Below, one piece after another: positions 1-6,785 of a stretch of 14,444 nucleotides of DNA (within the stretch, counting starts at the first letter, position 1; each line of letters starts with the position of its first letter). Below the pieces are notes generated by a model. It was not told where the DNA came from and made no database searches. It saw only the letters and a program-made list of their open reading frames with translations. The stretch is from Desulfovibrio sp. UBA4079 (GTDB taxonomy: Bacteria; Desulfobacterota; Desulfovibrionia; Desulfovibrionales; Desulfovibrionaceae), in NCBI GenBank assembly GCA_002382645.1, contig DFYP01000179.1, positions 515 to 14,958 of the forward strand, written 5' to 3'. The position numbers and the translations under genes are program-made.

Positions 1-458
1 AGGCCCAGGGGCGAGTTCGGGAACAGCGGGCCCTGGCCGTCCTGGTCCTGGTCGTCCTGGTCCTGGCCGCCCTGCCGGCCCTGGCCGTTGTCCTGGGAAT
101 CGCCGGACTGGCCGTCCCCGGCCTTGGGGCCCTCGTCCTGGGGGGGCTGGCCCCGGGTCGCGGCCAGCTGGAACTGGGCCGGGAGCACCTCGCCCTCCTG
201 GGGCAGCTGGAGGGGCTCGTCCTGGGTCACGGACAGGGTCCGGCCGTTGATCAGGACCACGCGGACCAGGGTCCCGCCCGAGGCGTGCAGGGACTCCCCG
301 GCGAAGACCGGCGCGCCCGGCGACAACAGGCGCACCCCGGCGTCGTTCACCGCCAGGGCCAGCCCATGAAGCTGGGACACGTGTCCGATGATCTGCGCCG
401 ACAATGCCCTGTCCCCCCGGTCCGAGCCTGTCAATGAGATTTTTGTCAAGAAATTCAT
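1..458 (-). CDS. N-terminus of putative LapA-like (type I secreted) adhesin with retention module, partial
   Basis: Open minus-strand frame running off the left edge, about 152 codons visible. Residues about 20-85 resemble the N-terminal retention module of large LapA/RTX-type adhesins: IIGHVSQLHGLALAVN, then a gVRLLSPGAPVFAGESL stretch and a segment ending in INGRTLSV. That follows the family order of a G-x-V start, a 'd.l..GE.l' turn and a 'l.dGr.l.l' strand. In the family this plug holds the adhesin in its outer-membrane pore until a LapG-type protease cuts it. After the module comes a linker very rich in Gln, Asp and Gly (DQDDQDQDGQ), consistent with a flexible spacer before the missing repeats. 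ATG at 458 was chosen as the longest start but has no clear Shine-Dalgarno. An in-frame TTG at 404, behind a G-rich GGGGGACAGGG stretch, is an alternative that would start MSAQIIGHV. The family call rests on pattern resemblance; the rest of the gene lies outside the window. Confidence 0.55.
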   Translation of the reverse strand, partial: MNFLTKISLTGSDRGDRALSAQIIGHVSQLHGLALAVNDAGVRLLSPGAPVFAGESLHASGGTLVRVVLINGRTLSVTQDEPLQLPQEGEVLPAQFQLAATRGQPPQDEGPKAGDGQSGDSQDNGQGRQGGQDQDDQDQDGQGPLFPNSPLG

Positions 459-474
459 CAGCCGATACGGAATA

Positions 475-490
475 TGCAAGGAATGTGCAA
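475..490 (-). promoter_or_regulatory. Candidate sigma-54-type promoter for the adhesin-like gene
   Basis: On the minus strand the bases read TTGCAC-ATTCC-TTGCA. The sigma-54 consensus is TGGCAC-N5-TTGC, so the spacing and the -12 element fit, but the -24 GG reads TG. Transcription would start roughly at 464, only a few bases before the ATG at 458. That would give an almost leaderless mRNA, or would favour the downstream TTG start at 404. The same stretch can also be read as a weak sigma-70 promoter (TTGCAC-17-TATCGG). The site is in the right place between divergent genes, but it is only a motif match. Confidence 0.3.
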
Positions 491-588
491 TACGCCTGGA
501 AAAGGACCATGAATACACGTTTTCCGCAGGAGCGCCGCGCAAAGCCCCCTGACTTGTGCGGATTCCGGCACCGGGTTACAGTTCCTCC

Positions 589-2370
589 ATGCGCGACGCG
601 GTCAAGGAAAAGGTCCTCGCCGAGCTGGGGGTGCTGCGGATCGGCGGCCGCCTGGACCCGTCCGGGGCCGTGTCCGGCGGCGACCACCTGGTCTCCGGCC
701 ACACCCCGCTCTGGGCCTTTGAGGACCCCCGTTTCGCCAAGCCGTTCGCCGACGGCGCCCCCCTGTACGACACGGCCCTCCTGCCGCGCGACCCGGAAAA
801 GGCCCTGGGGCGCTGCCGCCTGCCCGTGTTCCTGGGCGCGGTCCGGTCCCGGGTCTTCGAGGCGGCCCTGGCCCGGCGGCCCACGGGCCTGCTCGTGTTC
901 GAGCCCGAGGAGGAGCGCCTGGAGGCCTTCCTGGCGGGGTTCCCGGCCAAGACCCTGGCCGAGCGCGGGATCGTCTGCTTCCTGGGCGATCCGGCGGGCT
1001 TAAGGCCCTCCCTGGAGCGGCTCCTGCCCGAGGACCTGTTCCGCAAGCTCGGCTGCCCGGGATTCTTCGTGCTCGACGGCCTGGAGCAGGACCGGCCGGA
1101 CTGGGTCCGGGACGTGCGCGAGCGCCTGGAGCTGCTCTGCTGGCGGCACCGCATCTACCCGGTGTCCGGCCAGTTCAACAGCCGGGGCCTGCCCCTGCGC
1201 ACCATCACCCGCGAGCTGTTCTTCGACCAGCAGCGCCACGCCTACGAGAACGCGCCCCGCTTCCACCAGGGCAACCTGCGCCAGGTCCGCGACGCGCTCC
1301 GGGGCTTCCCGGCGGTGCTCATCGCGGCCGGGCCGGACCTGGCCGAGCGCGCCGAGTTCCTGCGGGCCAACCGCGAGCGCGCCGTGCTCATCGCGGTGAA
1401 CAACGCGCTCAAGCCCCTGCAGGACCTGGGCGTGGTCCCGCACTTCGCGGTGATCAACGACAACGCCCTGGTCTGCGCCCGTTCCTTCGAGGGCCTGGAC
1501 CCCCTGCCCGAAACCGTCCTGGCGGCCCACTGCTTCTCGCACGCGCCCACCGCGCTGTTCGGCCGGACCTTCTTCTTCGGCACCTGGCGGCCCGAGGTCT
1601 TCGGGGCCATGCCCAACTTGCGCATCTACGGCTCGGTGATCACCGCGGCCCTGGCCCTGGCCCGGCACCTGGACTGCCGCAGCGTGGTCCTGGCCGGGGT
1701 CCAGATGGCCGGGACCGACCCCTGGCGGCTGTCCTACGCCCCGGGCTCGATCCACGTGGCCGCCCCGGCCCCGCCCCGGCAGCTCTGCGGGGCCTGGCCC
1801 CAGCTCTGCCCGGCGCGCGCGGCCTCGGGCGAGACCCTCTACACCAGCCTCAACTTCCGGGACGCGGCCCTCTGGTTCGTGGACGAGCTCCGGGCCACCA
1901 ACACCCGCTGCGTGAACCTGAGCCGCCAAAGCCTGATCCACGGCCCGGGCGTGGACATCGACGAGAACCCGATCCTGCCCAAGCGGCCCGGCCTGGACAA
2001 GACCCTGGCGGCCCTGCGCCAGCTGCCCCCGGTGCGCCGGGACCCGGCCCGGGTGCGCGGGTTCCTGGCCCGCGAGCGCGCGATCTGGGCCAACACCGCC
2101 GGGCCCCTGGACATGCTCCTGGGCCAGGGCGGGCCCGGGTTCGTGGACGCGGCCATGAACGTGCTCGAACAGCTGGACCGGGGCAACGTGAGCTATCTGG
2201 TGCAGCGCTTTGGTGACTTCGACAACCGCCGCTTCCACGCCCAGGTCTTCGAGTCCCCGGACCCGGAGAGCCGCGAGGAGGGCCTGCGCTATTTCCTGGC
2301 CCAGGTGCGGGACATGGCCCGCGACTTCCTGGGCGTCCTGGACCGGGCCCTGGAGGCCGCCTCGGACTGA
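589..2370 (+). CDS. DUF115 / MptE-like motility accessory factor (Maf) family protein
   Basis: About 593 aa, soluble, with no signal peptide or membrane segment. The core at about residues 235-400 carries the DUF115 signature: FPAVLIAAGPDLAER, then AVLIAVNNALKPLQDLGVVPHF and AVINDN, and a later SVVLAGVQMAGTDPW segment where the family has its 'GqDlAft' motif. DUF115 proteins are related to 6-hydroxymethylpterin diphosphokinase MptE. In flagellated bacteria many are Maf proteins that transfer nonulosonic acid sugars to flagellin, often annotated as motility-associated glycosyltransferases. The N-terminal ~230 residues and the C-terminal ~150 residues are not recognisable to me. ATG at 589 gives MRDAVKEKVL and is preferred; an in-frame GTG at 556 would add 11 residues, and neither has a strong Shine-Dalgarno. 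Divergent from the adhesin-like gene, which fits a surface role. No flagellin or sugar-biosynthesis gene is in the window, so substrate and target are unknown. Confidence 0.75.
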   Translation: MRDAVKEKVLAELGVLRIGGRLDPSGAVSGGDHLVSGHTPLWAFEDPRFAKPFADGAPLYDTALLPRDPEKALGRCRLPVFLGAVRSRVFEAALARRPTGLLVFEPEEERLEAFLAGFPAKTLAERGIVCFLGDPAGLRPSLERLLPEDLFRKLGCPGFFVLDGLEQDRPDWVRDVRERLELLCWRHRIYPVSGQFNSRGLPLRTITRELFFDQQRHAYENAPRFHQGNLRQVRDALRGFPAVLIAAGPDLAERAEFLRANRERAVLIAVNNALKPLQDLGVVPHFAVINDNALVCARSFEGLDPLPETVLAAHCFSHAPTALFGRTFFFGTWRPEVFGAMPNLRIYGSVITAALALARHLDCRSVVLAGVQMAGTDPWRLSYAPGSIHVAAPAPPRQLCGAWPQLCPARAASGETLYTSLNFRDAALWFVDELRATNTRCVNLSRQSLIHGPGVDIDENPILPKRPGLDKTLAALRQLPPVRRDPARVRGFLARERAIWANTAGPLDMLLGQGGPGFVDAAMNVLEQLDRGNVSYLVQRFGDFDNRRFHAQVFESPDPESREEGLRYFLAQVRDMARDFLGVLDRALEAASD

Positions 2371-2379
2371 ACCAGGGTC

Positions 2380-2407
2380 TTGCAATCCCGGAAACTCGCG
2401 CTATCAT
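2380..2407 (+). promoter_or_regulatory. Sigma-70-like promoter for the small secreted protein gene
   Basis: TTGCAA (2380-2385), a 16-base spacer, then TATCAT (2402-2407), a 5/6 match to the -10 consensus. Predicted start is near 2414, followed by CGGAG (2418-2422) seven bases before the ATG at 2430. The promoter starts just after the DUF115 stop, so the small gene probably has its own transcript. Confidence 0.5.
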
Positions 2408-2429
2408 CGGAAAAACACGGAGCCCCTCC

Positions 2430-2957
2430 ATGCGTCCCGTCCTGTGCTGCTGCCTGCTTGTCTGCCTGCTCTGCGCCGCGCCCGCCGCGGCCGCGGACGA
2501 CGGCTTCGCCCGCAAGCCCGCGCCCCGCGAATTCCACGGCCTGGTCTTCGGCGCGGAGATCGCGCCCCTGAACCTGACCCCGGTGCCCGGCCAGAAGGAC
2601 ACCTTCTTCCGCAAGGACGAGGACCTGACCCTGGGCCAGGGCAAGCTCGTGTCCGTGGCCTACTACGCCCGCAAGGGCAAGCTGGCGGGCGTGGGCCTGG
2701 CGGTCAAGGGCGAGGCCAACATCTTCCTGGTCCAGGACGCCCTGATCCAGGCCTTTGGCCCGGGCGTGCAGCGCGGCCCGCACTACGGCTGGGTTTGGCC
2801 GGACTTCTCCCTGGTGCTCACCCTCGGGCTTGGTTTTTTTTCGCGCCTTGCTCTCGCGGTTTTTGAGCGGTCCGTGGGGAGGGCGCTGAAAAATCCGCGC
2901 CGGCCGCGTTGCCGCGAACAGCGCAAAATCCTCGCGCCGCGCCCGCGCGGTTTTTGA
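2430..2957 (+). CDS. Secreted hypothetical protein with a repeat-derived, probably non-native C-terminus
   Basis: The frame encodes 175 aa. Residues 1-22 form a signal peptide (a Cys/Leu-rich hydrophobic core ending PAAAA|DD), so the product should be periplasmic; there is no good lipobox. Residues about 30-130 look like a genuine compact domain (FHGLVFGAEIAPLNLTPVPG, VSVAYYARKGKLAGVGLAVKG, then ALIQAFGPG and YGWVWPDFSLVLT). The pattern of two beta-rich halves is common in small deltaproteobacterial periplasmic proteins, but I cannot name a family. From about residue 131 the frame enters the palindromic repeat starting near 2823. The last ~44 residues (GLGFFSRLALAVFERSVGR and on) are Arg/Pro-rich repeat translation that keeps the frame open to TGA at 2955. 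The native 3' end therefore appears lost, and the gene may be a decaying pseudogene. It has its own promoter and a CGGAG ribosome binding site. Confidence 0.6.
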   Translation: MRPVLCCCLLVCLLCAAPAAAADDGFARKPAPREFHGLVFGAEIAPLNLTPVPGQKDTFFRKDEDLTLGQGKLVSVAYYARKGKLAGVGLAVKGEANIFLVQDALIQAFGPGVQRGPHYGWVWPDFSLVLTLGLGFFSRLALAVFERSVGRALKNPRRPRCREQRKILAPRPRGF

Positions 2958-2968
2958 GCGGCCCGTTA
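2823..2968. repeat. Palindromic intergenic repeat, locus A (one right end plus one complete element)
   Basis: Three terminal units can be aligned. A right-end unit (TCGGGCTTGG to TTTTTGAGCGGTCC, 2824-2873) matches 6661-6710 in the second locus (TCGGGCCCGG to TTTTTGAACGGTCC). A left-end unit follows from about 2880 (GGGCGCTGAAAAATCC, then GCGTTGCCGCGAA). A second right-end unit ends GCGGTTTTTGAGCGGCCC at about 2965. Left and right ends are near-complements, so each element can fold into a long hairpin. There is no coding capacity, so this looks like a non-autonomous MITE- or REP-like element. Its left boundary lies inside the preceding reading frame. Confidence 0.7.
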
Positions 2969-2992
2969 GAAATCCCCTCAAGGGGCTTCCCT

Positions 2993-3056
2993 AGACCCCC
3001 CTGCACAGGGTAAGAACAAAGCAGGATGGCCGCTTCAGGCCACCCGCAGGGGGTCT
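2993..3056 (+). promoter_or_regulatory. Structured 5' leader that can sequester the ribosome binding site of the downstream GGDEF gene
   Basis: AGACCCCCCTGC (2993-3004) is complementary to GCAGGGGGTCT (3046-3056) apart from one extra C. The right arm contains the only Shine-Dalgarno (AGGGGG) and ends one base before the ATG at 3058. Inside the loop, 3024-3045 forms a second hairpin (GGATGGCC, loop GCTTCA, GGCCACCC, one A-C mismatch). CCTGC in the left arm could instead pair with GCAGG at 3021-3025, freeing the ribosome binding site, so two exclusive folds are possible. This is base-pairing seen by eye; no ligand class is recognised. Confidence 0.45.
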
Positions 3057-3057
3057 C

Positions 3058-3828
3058 ATGCAGCGTTCCCGCCCGGCCGTTTTCTACGGCCTGACCATCA
3101 TCGGCCTGGCCTTGCTCTTCGCCCTGGGATTCATGGGCTACTACGAGTTCGTGCTCAAGATCCGCGCCGACGCCGCGGCCTGGGCCGCCCAGGCCGGGCT
3201 GGCCGTGGCCGGGGGCGGGCTGGTGCTGCTGGCCATCCAGGCCCTGCTCGTGTTCCGGGCCTTCATCCACCCCCTGGCCCGGGACGAGGAGCGCCTGGAG
3301 GAGCTGGACGAGGCCGTGCGCCGCCTGGCCGTCACCGACGAGCTGACCCGGGTGTACAACCGGGCCAAGCTGGAGGAGAGCCTGCTGCGCGAGATGGAGC
3401 ACGTGCGCCGCTACAAGGCCAAGGCCTCGGCCGTGATGCTCGACGTGGACGGCCTGGGCGGGATCAACCGCGATCACGGGGACCGCGCCGGGGACCGGCT
3501 CCTGGTGAACCTGGCCGGGCTGCTGCGCCGCCGCGTGCGCAAGAACGACATGGTCTTCCGCTGGCGCGGGGACACCTTCGTGATCCTGGCCCCGCACATC
3601 GACGGGGGCCAGGCCGGGCGCTTCGCCGACAAGGTCCGGCGGGAGGTGGCCGAGGCCGAGTTCGACGACGGCCTGCACATCACCGTGAGCGTCAGCTCCG
3701 GCGAACTGTCCGGCGACGACGCACCGGACGCCTTCCTGGCCCGCCTGAAGACCGGATTGTCCCGGGCCCAGGCGGCGAGCGTCGGCGAGGCCGGGCTTTC
3801 CGGGGGCGAAGGCCTCTCGGCCGCGTGA
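3058..3828 (+). CDS. Membrane-anchored degenerate GGDEF protein with retained I-site (probable c-di-GMP sensor)
   Basis: 256 aa. Two membrane segments (about residues 8-30 and 44-68) precede a short helical linker and a GGDEF fold (about 90-240) starting TDELTRVYNRAKLEE. The active-site loop reads RGDTF (170-174) instead of GG(D/E)EF, losing the first Gly and the catalytic Glu. The substrate-binding 'D-F-K-x-x-N-D' segment reads GLGGINR (132-138), losing the Lys and the guanine-contacting Asp; only the metal-type Asp129 and Asn137 remain. Diguanylate cyclase activity is therefore unlikely. RKND (161-164), five residues before the RGDTF loop, keeps the RxxD inhibitory-site pattern, so the protein may bind c-di-GMP as a receptor, as known for PelD and PopA. 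ATG is preceded by AGGGGG within a leader hairpin. The next gene is an active-looking diguanylate cyclase 81 bases downstream, likely a functional partner. The tail after about residue 235 is Gly/Ser-rich. Confidence 0.8.
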   Translation: MQRSRPAVFYGLTIIGLALLFALGFMGYYEFVLKIRADAAAWAAQAGLAVAGGGLVLLAIQALLVFRAFIHPLARDEERLEELDEAVRRLAVTDELTRVYNRAKLEESLLREMEHVRRYKAKASAVMLDVDGLGGINRDHGDRAGDRLLVNLAGLLRRRVRKNDMVFRWRGDTFVILAPHIDGGQAGRFADKVRREVAEAEFDDGLHITVSVSSGELSGDDAPDAFLARLKTGLSRAQAASVGEAGLSGGEGLSAA

Positions 3829-3909
3829 TCCGCGGCCCGTTCCGGCCCCTTGTGTCCGCGTCGTTCCAGGACTACCGGAGCCTCCGAACAACCTGAATCC
3901 GGAACGGCC

Positions 3910-6576
3910 ATGCCGCGTCTGATCTCTCCCCTCCGTCATTTCCTGGGCATCTTCCTGCCCCTGGCCGGGATCGTGCTGGCCGTGGCCCTGGTCTGGCAGA
4001 GCCAGGAGCGCCGCCTGCACGTGGACGGCCTGCGCCGCGTCGAGCAGACCCGCGTGGTCCAGGAGGCCCGGATCATGGAGGCGGTCCTGACCTCGCGGGC
4101 CGTGGACGCGGGGTTTCTGGCCGACCGCCTGGGCCACGAGCTGACCCGGCACCCCCGCGAGGCCCTGGAGGAGATCCGCGACATCCTCTGGACCTTCGCC
4201 TTTCTCAAGCGCGGCTACGCCCAGGTCCGCTTCCTGGACGCCACGGGCCGCGAGAAGATCCGCCTGGAGAACTCGGCCTCCGGACCCGCGCTCCTCGACG
4301 GCGAGGCCCTGCGCGACCGTTCCGGCGAGACGGCCTTCCGCAAGGCCGTGGCCATCCCCTTCGGCCAGGTCTACGTCTCGCGCCTGGAGCTGGAAGAGGA
4401 GGACGGCCGGGTGATCGAGCCGCTGCGGCCCGTGATCCACTTCGCCAGCCCGGTGCTGGGCCCGGACTACGGCCTGGCCGGGGTGCTCATTCTGGACCTG
4501 GACGGCGAGCTGCCCCTGGCCCGGCTGCGCCAGCAGCGCGTGGCGGACAGCGACGGGCTCGTGCTCATCAATCCCCAGAGCCACTGGCTCCTGGGCCCCA
4601 GCCCGGACATGGAGTGGGGCTTCCAGCTGACGGAGCGCGGCAACCGCGCCCTGGCCTCGGTCTGGCCCGGCGTCTGGGACGTCCTCCGCCGCCGCGACCA
4701 GGGCCAGTTTCAGCATGACGGCGCGCTCTACACTTACGCCACGGCCCGGACCGACGCCCCGGCGGGCATGCGGCAGGCCGTGCGGGTCATCCCGGAGGAG
4801 GGCTGGATCCTCATCTCCCGCCTGGGCCCCGAGCGCCTGGACTCGCCCCGGGGAGGCCGCTTCTGGGCCATGACCGCCGGGCTCCTGGGCCTGCTGGCCG
4901 CGGGCGCGGGCTTCCTGGCCCAGAGCCGGACCCGCCGCGACCAGGCCGCCGCCGCCCTGCGCCAGAGCGAGGAGACCTCCCGGGCCATCCTCAACGCTTC
5001 CTCGGACGCGGCCTATTTCCTGTTCGACCTCAAGGGCCGCATCCTCACGGCCAACGCCGCGGCCGAGGAGCGCTTCCAGCCCATTGTCCAGGGCGGCCTG
5101 ACCGGCAAGAACTTCTGGGAGATCGTGCCCCCGAACCTGGCCGAGCAGCGGCGCAGGCTGGTGGCCTTCAGCGCCGAGCGGGGCGAGCCCCTGCGCTTCG
5201 ACGACCGCCGCGACGGCATGATTTTGGACAACTCCCTGTACCCGGTGCGCGGCGAGGACGGCGCGGTGGACCGCATGGTCCTGGTCTCCCGCGACGTGAC
5301 CGGCGAGCGCGGGGCCCAGGACCGCTTGCTGACCCTGTCCCGGGCCGTGGACCAGAGCCCGGTCATGGTCGTGATCACCGATCCCCGGGGCCACATCGAG
5401 TACGTGAACCCGCGCTTCACCCAGGTCTACGGCTGGACCTTGGCCGAGGCCCAGGGCGCCACCCCCCGGCTGCTCAAGTCCGGCCGCCATGGCCCGGAAT
5501 TCTACGAGGACCTCTGGCAGACCATCCTGGACGGCCGCGACTGGCGCGGGGAGGTCTGCAACCGGGCCCGCGACGGCCGCGAGGTCTGGGAGCACATGTC
5601 CATCTCCCCGGTGCTCGACGAGGAGGGCCAGCTGGTGCACTTCGTGGCGGTCAAGGAGGACGTGACCGAGCGCAAGCTGGCCGCCGACGCCCTGGCCGAG
5701 AGCGAGGAAAAGGTCCGGGCCATGAGCGAGGCCTCCCAGGACGGCCTGGTCATGCTCGACGACCAGGGCCTGGTGGCCTTCTGGAACCGCGCGGCCGAGA
5801 GGATGTTCGGCTATTCCAGGGAGGAGGCCCTGGGCCGCAGGCTCCACGAGCTGGTCACCCTGCCCGAGGACCTGGACAAGGCCAAGGCCGGGTTCCCGGG
5901 CTTTACCGCGCGCGGCGAGGGCGCGGTGGTGGGCGTGCTCAACGAGTTCACGGCCCGCCGCCGGGATGGCGCCACCTTCCCGGTGGAGCTTTCGGTCTCG
6001 GCCTTCCGCCTGCGCGGCCGCTGGTGGGCCGTGGGCACGGCCCGGGACATCACGGACCGCAAGCTCGTGGAGGCCCGGCTCCGCGAAATGGCCACCACGG
6101 ACGGACTCACCGGCATTTTCAACCGCCGCCGGTTCATGGAGCTGGCCGACGACGAGCTGGGCCGCGCCCATCGCTACGGCCGGCCCGTGAGCCTGATCAT
6201 GTTCGACGTGGACCACTTCAAGAAGGTCAACGACACCCGGGGCCACGCCGCGGGCGACAAGGTGCTCCGGGCGCTCACGGCCATGGCCCGGGAGACCCTG
6301 CGCGGGGCCGACATCCTGGGCCGCATCGGCGGCGAGGAGTTCGCCGTGCTCCTGCCCGAGACCGACCTCCCGGCAGCCACCCGGGCCGCCGAGCGCCTGC
6401 GCCGGGCCGCCGAGTCCATGAACCTTGTGGCCGACGGCGAGGCCTTCGGCATCACGGTGAGCCTGGGCGTGGCCCTGCTCCAGGAGGACGAGATCCTGGA
6501 GGACTTCCTCAAGCGCACGGACCAGGCGCTCTATAAAGCGAAGCAAGGCGGCCGCAATCGGGTGGAAGTGGGTTAG
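3910..6576 (+). CDS. Periplasmic-sensor diguanylate cyclase (Cache-like, three PAS, GGEEF)
   Basis: 888 aa, predicted to make c-di-GMP from two GTP in response to an external signal. TM1 is about residues 11-29; a ~300-residue periplasmic domain of double-Cache type follows (VYVSRLELEEEDGRVIEPL, then RPVIHFASPVLG and GVLILDLDGELPL). TM2 is about 338-356. Three PAS domains come next: about 357-465 (AILNASSDAAYFLFDLKGRI), 478-593 (SPVMVVITDPRGHIEYVNPRF, ending in a PAC segment VAVKEDVTERK) and 604-718 (ASQDGLVMLDDQGLVAFWN). The GGDEF domain is 726-888 with TTDGLTGIFNRRRF, FDVDHFKKVND and GGEEF at 807-811. RGAD five residues before GGEEF is a product-inhibition I-site. All catalytic residues are present. 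ATG 3910 is chosen because the hydrophobic N-terminus follows directly and GGAA lies a few bases upstream; the upstream TTG at 3850 would add a Ser/Thr/Pro-rich stretch. The specific ligand cannot be read from sequence. Confidence 0.9.
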   Translation: MPRLISPLRHFLGIFLPLAGIVLAVALVWQSQERRLHVDGLRRVEQTRVVQEARIMEAVLTSRAVDAGFLADRLGHELTRHPREALEEIRDILWTFAFLKRGYAQVRFLDATGREKIRLENSASGPALLDGEALRDRSGETAFRKAVAIPFGQVYVSRLELEEEDGRVIEPLRPVIHFASPVLGPDYGLAGVLILDLDGELPLARLRQQRVADSDGLVLINPQSHWLLGPSPDMEWGFQLTERGNRALASVWPGVWDVLRRRDQGQFQHDGALYTYATARTDAPAGMRQAVRVIPEEGWILISRLGPERLDSPRGGRFWAMTAGLLGLLAAGAGFLAQSRTRRDQAAAALRQSEETSRAILNASSDAAYFLFDLKGRILTANAAAEERFQPIVQGGLTGKNFWEIVPPNLAEQRRRLVAFSAERGEPLRFDDRRDGMILDNSLYPVRGEDGAVDRMVLVSRDVTGERGAQDRLLTLSRAVDQSPVMVVITDPRGHIEYVNPRFTQVYGWTLAEAQGATPRLLKSGRHGPEFYEDLWQTILDGRDWRGEVCNRARDGREVWEHMSISPVLDEEGQLVHFVAVKEDVTERKLAADALAESEEKVRAMSEASQDGLVMLDDQGLVAFWNRAAERMFGYSREEALGRRLHELVTLPEDLDKAKAGFPGFTARGEGAVVGVLNEFTARRRDGATFPVELSVSAFRLRGRWWAVGTARDITDRKLVEARLREMATTDGLTGIFNRRRFMELADDELGRAHRYGRPVSLIMFDVDHFKKVNDTRGHAAGDKVLRALTAMARETLRGADILGRIGGEEFAVLLPETDLPAATRAAERLRRAAESMNLVADGEAFGITVSLGVALLQEDEILEDFLKRTDQALYKAKQGGRNRVEVG

Positions 6577-6589
6577 CCGGGCCTGGCAG

Positions 6590-6783
6590 GGCCGTTGAAA
6601 ATTCTCCATCCGCTGCGTTGCCGCAAAAATCCCAAACCCTCGCGTATGTCCGAATACGCGTCGGGCCCGGCCTTTTCTTGCGCCTTGCGGCTGGAGTTTT
6701 TGAACGGTCCTGGTGAAAGGCCGTTGAAAATTCTCTGCTGTCCTCGTTGCCGCGAAAAGGGTCAAACCCTCGGAAAGGCCGGG
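6590..6783. repeat. Palindromic intergenic repeat, locus B (one full element plus one left-end half)
   Basis: The full element spans 6590-6710. Its left end GGCCGTTGAAAATTCTCC pairs with the right end GGAGTTTTTGAACGGTCC. A central hairpin, CGCGTAT (6641-6647) with ATACGCG (6654-6660), sits between them. A second left end starts at 6720 (GCCGTTGAAAATTCTC, then CGTTGCCGCGAAAA) and has no matching right end. CGTTGCCGC is shared by all left ends here and at locus A. The repeat lies between the stop of the plus-strand sensor cyclase and the stop of the minus-strand operon, where its hairpins could end transcription from both sides. No long T-run follows, so a terminator role is inference. Confidence 0.75.
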
Positions 6784-6785
6784 AG

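Noticed and set aside
1..240. Tandem repeat array in the GGCCAGGACCAGGAC-like stretch near the left edge
   Set aside because: It is the codon-level echo of the Gln/Asp/Gly-rich linker of the adhesin-like gene, without a fixed repeat unit.
1000..2385. 461-codon minus-strand open frame
   Set aside because: Exactly antisense to the DUF115 gene, with Val/Gln/Gly/His-biased translation.
2430..2500. Lipoprotein signal at the start of the small secreted protein
   Set aside because: The Cys residues are in the hydrophobic core without a [LVI][ASTVI][GAS]C box; an ordinary signal peptide fits better.
2993..3056. GEMM-I c-di-GMP riboswitch (GCACAGGG string followed by CAAAGC)
   Set aside because: The GCACAGGG-x-AA and CAAAGC words resemble the class, and the downstream gene is a GGDEF gene, but the GAAA-capped second stem and its receptor are absent and the region is too short. 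Kept only as an unclassified structured leader.
2818..6765. 1315-codon minus-strand open frame
   Set aside because: Antisense to two clear GGDEF genes; low-complexity Gly/Ala/Gln/His/Leu translation typical of the shadow frame in GC-rich DNA, and it runs through both repeats.
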